This document shows, one piece after another, positions 60,201 through 64,000 of a DNA stretch of 64,000 nt. The position numbers and the translations under genes were made by a program. The notes beneath the pieces are model-generated. The model was not told the DNA's origin. It saw only the letters and a list, made by a program, of their open reading frames with translations, and searched no databases. Source of the DNA: Myrica gale (taxonomy: Eukaryota; Streptophyta; Magnoliopsida; Fagales; Myricaceae); NCBI GenBank assembly GCA_963930655.1, contig OZ005606.1, positions 11,048,501 to 11,112,500 of the forward strand, in the 5' to 3' direction. The stretch's first letter is position 1. Each line of letters begins with the position of its first letter.

Positions 60201-60908
60201 AAACCTATTAAAGGTTTAGATATGGTTGCCAGTAGTTTTCAGGTAAAATTAGAAATTCAATGGCTATTCATAGAGGGTACATAGGTTTGAAGTGTAGGAA
60301 CTAACTTGAGTAGAAGTTAAATGCTAAGGTGCCCCTAGGCATTTGTTCAAGTTCTAAAGGGGTGGGGGTTTTAGTGTCTCCGGTAACAATGTTACTTACA
60401 ATCTCATAGTGCAGTTAGAACAGAATAAAAAAAGGGAATTAAAAGCCAGCCCCTTTTACAAAATGACAGACGCTGATGGTTTTCTATGTTACATGCCCGA
60501 CAAGAAAGGCCGAGGTTCTATGACCTTAACAAGTGACCTAGGTGAACTTCTACGTTTGCTTGAAGATTGTACTACTTTTGGCATACGTTTCAGTTTGTAT
60601 TTTTTTTCTGTTGACAGTTTTCTTGTCTTGACCTTTGCATTCCATCCAATACTTCACAAATTTTTGTGTTTTTTTTTTTCAATTCTAGTCTCGTACAAAT
60701 TGAACTGCATATGCAGAAGTTTTTCTAATGGAACAATCTTTATATAAGTATCTACCTAAATCTGTGATGCTCTTTGCAGGATGCAATCGAGATAGATGAG
60801 GACCTCCTATCAAATAGCGCCAGGTCGCTAGAGACATTGGTTTGTGTTGGAATGAAACTGGGTGTCTCCAAAAATAAACTCTCAGAAATTGAGTTGCCAA
60901 ATCTGTAA
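39233..60908 (+). CDS. PSD2: Phosphatidylserine decarboxylase, C2/EF-hand type (PSD2/PSD3-like), 21 exons
   Basis: Exons: 39233-39427, 39523-39602, 40422-40446, 40963-41022, 41661-41729, 42786-42878, 42955-43005, 46640-46723, 47074-47165, 47385-47540, 47768-47852, 48585-48696, 48832-48932, 50494-50541, 51749-51895, 52071-52166, 52259-52333, 52433-52525, 58499-58585, 58682-58732, 60780-60908. They sum to 1929 nt (642 aa) with all phases agreeing. Order: Ser/Lys-rich N terminus starting MGHGSSK, C2 domain (exons 2-6), EF hands [13 protein letters not shown] and [13 protein letters not shown], then the catalytic domain with [27 protein letters not shown] and [13 protein letters not shown]. The GGST Ser (exon 20) is the expected self-cleavage and pyruvoyl site. 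The enzyme converts phosphatidylserine to phosphatidylethanolamine; plant PSD2/3 act in tonoplast or ER. The intron after exon 13 has a GC donor. Introns 2, 5, 7, 13, 18 and 20 hold transposons. PSD2 and PSD3 cannot be told apart here. Confidence 0.93.
39835..40029. mobile_element. Tourist-like MITE in PSD intron 2, target duplication TAA
   Basis: GGGTGGGTTTGTTTTGTAAA at the left and TTATAACACAAACACACCC at the right form terminal inverted repeats. TAA flanks both sides (39832-39834 and 40030-40032). It is 195 bp and related to 30360-30557. Confidence 0.85.
42254..42508 (-). mobile_element. 5'-truncated L1 insertion in PSD intron 5 (reverse orientation)
   Basis: Flanked by the 15-bp duplication TCATACCTATTACTT (42239-42253 and 42509-42523). 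A poly(T) at the left edge marks the 3' end on the minus strand. The minus-strand frame reads [20 protein letters not shown], the conserved C-terminal part of plant L1 ORF2. Confidence 0.92.
43112..45232 (+). mobile_element. ORF1-only L1 derivative (half-L1) in PSD intron 7, 18-bp target duplication
   Basis: Flanked by ATATTTTTCCTTAGATTT at 43094-43111 and 45233-45250, identical in all 18 bases. It ends in AATAAAATTGCC plus a poly(A). It contains an ORF1-type protein and a 3' UTR but no endonuclease or reverse transcriptase. The end resembles that of the full L1 copy at 53349 (shared TTAATAAAAT...TTATCAAAAAA tail). Loss of ORF2 with retained ends means it must have been moved by another L1's enzymes. 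Confidence 0.88.
43257..44573 (+). CDS. L1 ORF1-like protein of the half-L1 element
   Basis: An open frame of 438 codons begins at ATG 43257 ([20 protein letters not shown]). Its N-terminal half resembles ORF1 products of plant L1 elements ([36 protein letters not shown]). The second half is Gly/Pro/Ser-rich with a repeated block [16 protein letters not shown] / [17 protein letters not shown] +1 frame (44575-45024) continues with [16 protein letters not shown] through [10 protein letters not shown], which matches the ORF1 tail of the 53349 element, so one frameshift separates the two. Plant ORF1 proteins bind the element RNA. The large antisense frames are shadows. Confidence 0.65.
   Translation: MGLDRCFRVEAKTFQVTVSDRGVVRWSEWSRKSHSAISLGRFGAVWLVNLASQMLGAAADQAVVLRFNEGSRAFLAQRCANKSGRYVAVMEFGEGRRKGVVMVPEGRVGVGWLAMAECFQGVVDHLGLVGNRNGADGAMGRREGVSFAEAVQMGSRRGGHGQAVSHARSAAPFAGGKERPLVEKGKSIAVEGATLSVLGATPDMVEVCCPMHFRLRLKGLLDDLNRLLGSVLGEGSWGLLEDRVGCAECAGPGGLADPGVGGGPVGCVSSLKPETCASGQEVQLVAEALGGLVSGPGGLADPRTHFEADINITFDPLEIPSGADRNTLPVDDLPSSTLSVVAGSGSDDSLAPKQSDVVGAVSASFNVTSDPLEIPSGADRSTLPLDNLPSSTLSVVPEQSNVVGAVSARALMEGGHVQGCCGALSGGMEGGGVFPGVV
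48933..48934 (+). promoter_or_regulatory. Non-canonical GC splice donor of PSD intron 13
   Basis: Exon 13 must end at AAG (48930-48932) to join exon 14 in phase (FVEFFK then [11 protein letters not shown]). The next bases are GCATGA, so the donor is GC, not GT. GC-AG introns are a known minor class of U2 introns. Read-through would end after one more residue at TGA 48935. Confidence 0.75.
49143..49513 (+). mobile_element. 5'-truncated L1 insertion in PSD intron 13
   Basis: Flanked by AAGCAGAAGTT at 49132-49142 and 49514-49524. The insert encodes the ORF2 C-terminal segment ([20 protein letters not shown]), has a TTTAATAAAGTTTTAACTTAT tail-type 3' end (in short pieces: TTTAATAAAG then poly(A)), and lies between the GC donor and exon 14. 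Confidence 0.9.
53349..58001 (+). mobile_element. Near full-length L1 retrotransposon in PSD intron 18
   Basis: Flanked by AACTGTGGCT at 53339-53348 and 58002-58011. It carries ORF1 remnants (53398-54300), ORF2 endonuclease, reverse transcriptase and C-terminal zinc-knuckle-like region, and ends AATAAAATTTTCTTAC plus 15-20 A. The insertion lengthens PSD intron 18 to about 6 kb. It lies in the sense orientation of the gene. Confidence 0.88.
54310..57918 (+). pseudogene. L1 ORF2 remnant: endonuclease, reverse transcriptase, C-terminal domain
   Basis: Endonuclease blocks include [42 protein letters not shown] and WSRIDRSF (54310-54905). Reverse transcriptase blocks include [54 protein letters not shown] and the catalytic [11 protein letters not shown] (near 56335), up to 56934. 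The C-terminal part has [20 protein letters not shown] and [19 protein letters not shown]. One frameshift near 54905-54980 and many stop codons (for example 54607, 55585, 55756, 56932, 56977) make it inactive. Several stops look like CGA to TGA or TGG to TGA changes. Confidence 0.92.
58800..59691. mobile_element. Mutator-like foldback element in PSD intron 20, 892 bp, 9-bp target duplication
   Basis: Begins GGGAAATTTACAAATAACTC and ends with the reverse complement form GAGTTATTTGTAAATTTCCC. It is flanked by TTCATTTTA (58791-58799) and TTCATTTTT (59692-59700), 8 of 9 identical. Terminal repeats are about 185 bp. The core at 59050-59450 is GC-rich and self-complementary (GGTGGAGG, GGATCC and CAGAGG motifs on both sides). 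No transposase is present. Confidence 0.9.
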
Positions 60909-61363
60909 AGCTGCATCTTAGGAGATTAAGAGAACCCATTCTTCTTTGGGTACCAGAGAGAGCTCCTTCTATGTATATTATATTATATTATATGTATATT
61001 ACAAGTAGACTATTATCATGCGAGATACTGTAAATTAATCACATTCTTTTAAGAACCTCAAGAGGGTAACGAGAGAACGACCTTACTACCCCAAATCTCT
61101 TTCCTTCTCTCAACGGCTAAGATGGAGAAGCAATGGCAACTTGATAGCTGGGACTCACCAATTTCTCAACCACTGGCAAGAACGGAGGTGCGCTTTCAAA
61201 AACCCAAAGCCCACGTCCGCCCAACTTAATTGTTTTTTGGCTAGGTTTTAGTTCTTGAATTACTCATGGCAGTAAGTATTAATTACAAACAGATGATTCC
61301 CACTTCCTCTAACGTAATGGTTAAACACTATACCTTAAGATGCAACGAGTAAGATTCTCGTCA
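60909..61363. other. Intergenic region between convergent PSD and ANTH pseudogene
   Basis: Holds the PSD 3' UTR and a TATATTA-rich stretch (about 60970-61005) that could include polyadenylation signals. No further gene is seen. Confidence 0.45.
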
Positions 61364-62188
61364 CTAATTAATAGCGGAAGCTTCAGTAGGTGCGTAATTT
61401 CCCATGTTATAAGTATTGTGTTGCTGTATCTTTCCCATTCCAACCTGTCCTTGCATCCCATCCCTTGCGTATTGTTGCCACATAAACTGTTCTTCCATCA
61501 ATAGTTTCTGCTTCTTCTACATATCCGAGATTTGCACATAAGGCGGTGGTGCCACAGCTAGTGAGGCTGCAAATGGGTCTGCAGTACCTGTTGCAGAAGC
61601 TGAACCTCCCTCTGATGTCGGCGGTGGTGCCGGCAATGCCAGCATTGCTGGAGTTCCGGCTGACCCCATTGCGACGCTACTTTCACTCCCACTGACTCCA
61701 TAACCTGGACAGGACTTTGTTGCCACTTGTTTATACATGCTGTCGAGCAATAACATGTCGAAACAACCAGCGAGTGCCACCTTCTGACCTGACAGATTAC
61801 TTGCAGATTGAACCAATGTTGTCTCCCAGTCTGCTGCCTCATCGTTGAAGGCCTCCCACGCAAGAGCTGGCGCTTGATTTGTTGCGGGTGGTGCACAGCC
61901 ATCAAATAACGCTAAGGCTAGTTTATGTCCATGTTCTTCGATTAATGTTGTTGCGTCGTCTCCTAAGTTCAACAAATCACTCTCTTGTGGTGTAACTTTG
62001 ACTTCTTTTTGCCCCTCCTTCGTTTCTTCCATTTTCACTTCCGCAACTGACGCTTCATCGGATCCCTCTGGTGGTGGTAGAGCCTTTAAGGTATTCGTAT
62101 CTTCTTCATTTTGTTCTGCAGCCTCGTTAGTTTCTAATTCCTTTTTCTCTTCTTCATGCTTTGTTTTTGAAACTACGTTTAGACCCTA
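61364..62188 (-). pseudogene. ANTH/AP180-type clathrin assembly protein, 3' fragment with premature stop
   Basis: On the minus strand the frame stays open from the repeat junction near 62188: an acidic region (KHEEEKKELE, KALPPPEGSDEASVAE), then DLLNLGDDATTL, LALALFDGCAPPA, DWETTLVQSASNLSGQKVAL, FDMLLLDSMYKQ and DPFAASLAVAPPPYVQ. This is the C-terminal half of plant PICALM/AP180 proteins (At2g25430 type), which bind clathrin and adaptors in endocytosis. A TAG at 61517-61519 interrupts it after QISDM, but the family tail continues in frame (QFMWQQYARDGMQGQ) to a TAG at 61364-61366. The N-terminal ANTH domain is missing because repeat DNA begins at about 62187. Either a truncated gene or a pseudogene; the window edge prevents a decision. 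Confidence 0.82.
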
Positions 62189-64000
62189 GAATATACCTAG
62201 AGGGGGGTGAATAGGTATTTAAAAAAATAATCAACACTTTCTTTCTATTCACAGAAAAATAGTTCAACTAATTTTTCAGTCAATCAATGAATTAAAGAAC
62301 TGTAAACTAAACACATATAACAGATTTTATAGCACCTATTCTATATTGCAATATGAATTGTACAACAAGCCTAAGCACCCTGTTATAAGAGTTTTACAGC
62401 AACTCTAAAATCTATGGTTTATCAATTTTACGGCAACAATAAAACCAAGAACATAGCAGATTTTTCAGCAACACAAAATCCAATATTCTATGATTTTTCC
62501 AGCAACCATAAATCAAATCAATTGCGAATTTACAGCAGCAAGATATTCTCAATAATTCGACTACTTTAAACTAGAGACAATGAGATATATGTAGCAGCTA
62601 TACAATCAAAACAAAGTATGATTTACAGCAACTATCTTATCAAGCGACCTGCAGATTTTCAGCACATTAAAACTAGGACTATGTGAACGTTTACAACAAC
62701 TGAAAGATCAAGACCAAGTGATATTCCAGCACTTGTAAAATCAAGACTCAAGTAATAAAGCAACAACACTATGTCCAGAAAATCCAGCTATATGATATGA
62801 CAATATCAGAACCAAGATCAAGCAAATTAGATCTAATAACAAGATCAAACAACAGTAACTGATATGCTTATAATGGATCACGTTTTCAACGCTTTAAACA
62901 CCCAATTCTATGAAGATGTAATCAATGATATGGTCAAACAATGTGCAGATTTATTCAACCTAATACAAGCAAAGATTCTGAGATTTTTACAGCAACTTCA
63001 ACAACCAACACAAGAGTTAATAATCTCAGCCCTTCAAGAACTAAACACAAGGAAACACTGCACAATTTACAGCAAGTCAAAAAGTAGATAAACTGATTTT
63101 TCTGCACCTTGTTATCCTCAAGATTTACTCTAGTAAACAACAAGCTACCTTCTAAATTTCCAGCAACAATAACATCATCAAATGATCTATTTATACAGCC
63201 CTAATCAACTAAAAATCCAGCAAGATACTATGTCTATATCACAACCAAGATCAGTTAATATCAAACCAAATAACAGAACCAATGCAGCAACTATTTAGCC
63301 CTTTAACATAACACGTTTTCAGCTAGTAAGATCTGCAAAACGGTAAACACAAGATTGGTTAGATAAAACAAGATCAAGATCAAGAGAAAACAACAATAAA
63401 GACAACACCGGAATTTTTTGTTGACGAAGTGAAAAATTTCTCCAGAAGAACGTCTTCTGAGAAATTAAAAAACACTCCGGGTGTTTCCACCAAGTTTTTC
63501 CACTAGAACGTCGGGATTTTACAATGGTGATCTAACCAAAAACCTTTTGGCCTCAAGACCCTTTTCCTATGTAAAATCACCCAATCCTCCGAATTGGGTT
63601 GGTGCCCAGCACCCACTCGAAGACCAGCAACTCTGGTGCTCGTTCTACAGCAGATCCCACGAACTCGTGGGCTTGAAGCTCCTCTGAAAACTTTCAGCAA
63701 CAACTTTTCTTGAGAACCCACTCAAGAACCTCAACTCTTGGTGATGTGAATCTTCAATAGCAACGAACTAAGAACTTCCAGCCTTCAGTCGACGACAAGG
63801 CTCACTGATCTTCCACCAGAGGGAATATTACTCACTCTCACAATCAGATCTGGTTAGAACAGAAATTTTGCACAAGAGAGAAATGGGGGAAATCGAGTAC
63901 AGAGAGAGTTCTTGAAGTTTCGAGAGAATAGACGATGAGTAAGTACGCCCAAAGCATTTTGGAAAGTGGTATATGACTTTAGTGAGGGTAAATAAGTCAA
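62189..64000. repeat. Repeat DNA of unknown class with many spaced ACAGCAAC-like motifs
   Basis: Begins at CCCTAGAATATACCTAGAGG/GGGGTGAATAGG, a phrase I associate with a widespread plant repeat, at the point where the ANTH gene breaks off. From 62380 to 63320 about twenty copies of TTT(T/A)(C/A)CAGCAAC-like sequence recur every 30-100 bp, mixed with ATCAAGACC-like phrases. From about 63400 on the sequence changes to a more balanced composition. No transposon protein is visible and the element runs off the window. Confidence 0.5.

Noticed and set aside
1-64000. tRNA, rRNA or organellar DNA
   Set aside because: I saw no cloverleaf-like conserved A/B box pair, rRNA block or plastid/mitochondrial gene, though a covariance search was not possible.

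Overview
The window is nuclear DNA from a flowering plant. The genes are split by GT-AG introns, intergenic DNA is AT-rich, and the protein families are plant-specific: a plastid-division dynamin, a legume-lectin receptor kinase, a NAC factor, a C2/EF-hand phosphatidylserine decarboxylase, an ANTH clathrin adaptor and a TIFY/GATA fragment. The mobile elements are also typically plant: CACTA, hAT, Mutator-like, Tourist, copia and plant L1. The sequence does not fix the species; long introns full of L1 copies suggest a woody species, but that is only an impression.

Layout. 1-1501 (+): last three coding exons of a DRP5B/ARC5-like dynamin. 1985-4721 (-): a broken, chimeric L-type lectin receptor kinase built from two tandem copies. 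5580-10900: AT-rich repeat land with an LTR-element relic, a CACTA-like end, an orphan Mutator-like terminal repeat and a three-copy 145-bp repeat. 13345-14159 (+): a complete three-exon NAC gene of XND1/ANAC104 type. 14786-14963: a solo LTR. 17763-22788: two CACTA elements of one family; the second (19230-22788) carries pieces of an FKBP gene, probably a p23 gene, and a SART1/DOT2 splicing-factor gene. 24402-30017 (-): pieces of a TIFY/GATA (ZML-like) gene mixed with a deleted copia element and two related hAT elements. 30360-34560: Tourist MITE, CACTA debris and a GC-rich foldback Mutator-like element. 34896-38862: a dead hAT transposon. 39233-60908 (+): a phosphatidylserine decarboxylase gene of PSD2/PSD3 type, 21 exons over 21.7 kb, 642 codons reconstructed with every splice phase agreeing. 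Its introns hold a Tourist MITE, four L1-type insertions with target-site duplications, and a Mutator-like foldback element. 61364-62188 (-): the 3' part of an ANTH/AP180 clathrin-assembly gene with a premature stop, cut at its 5' side by a repeat that runs to the window edge.

The intact or apparently intact genes (DRP5B end, NAC, PSD) have unrelated jobs: chloroplast division, xylem/cell-wall regulation and phosphatidylethanolamine synthesis. No operon-like or cluster logic is visible. The most unusual content is in the mobile DNA: a gene-capturing CACTA element, an ORF1-only L1 derivative with an 18-bp target duplication, self-complementary Mutator-like elements with GC-rich cores, and a hAT insertion whose empty site survives in the paired LTR of the same window.
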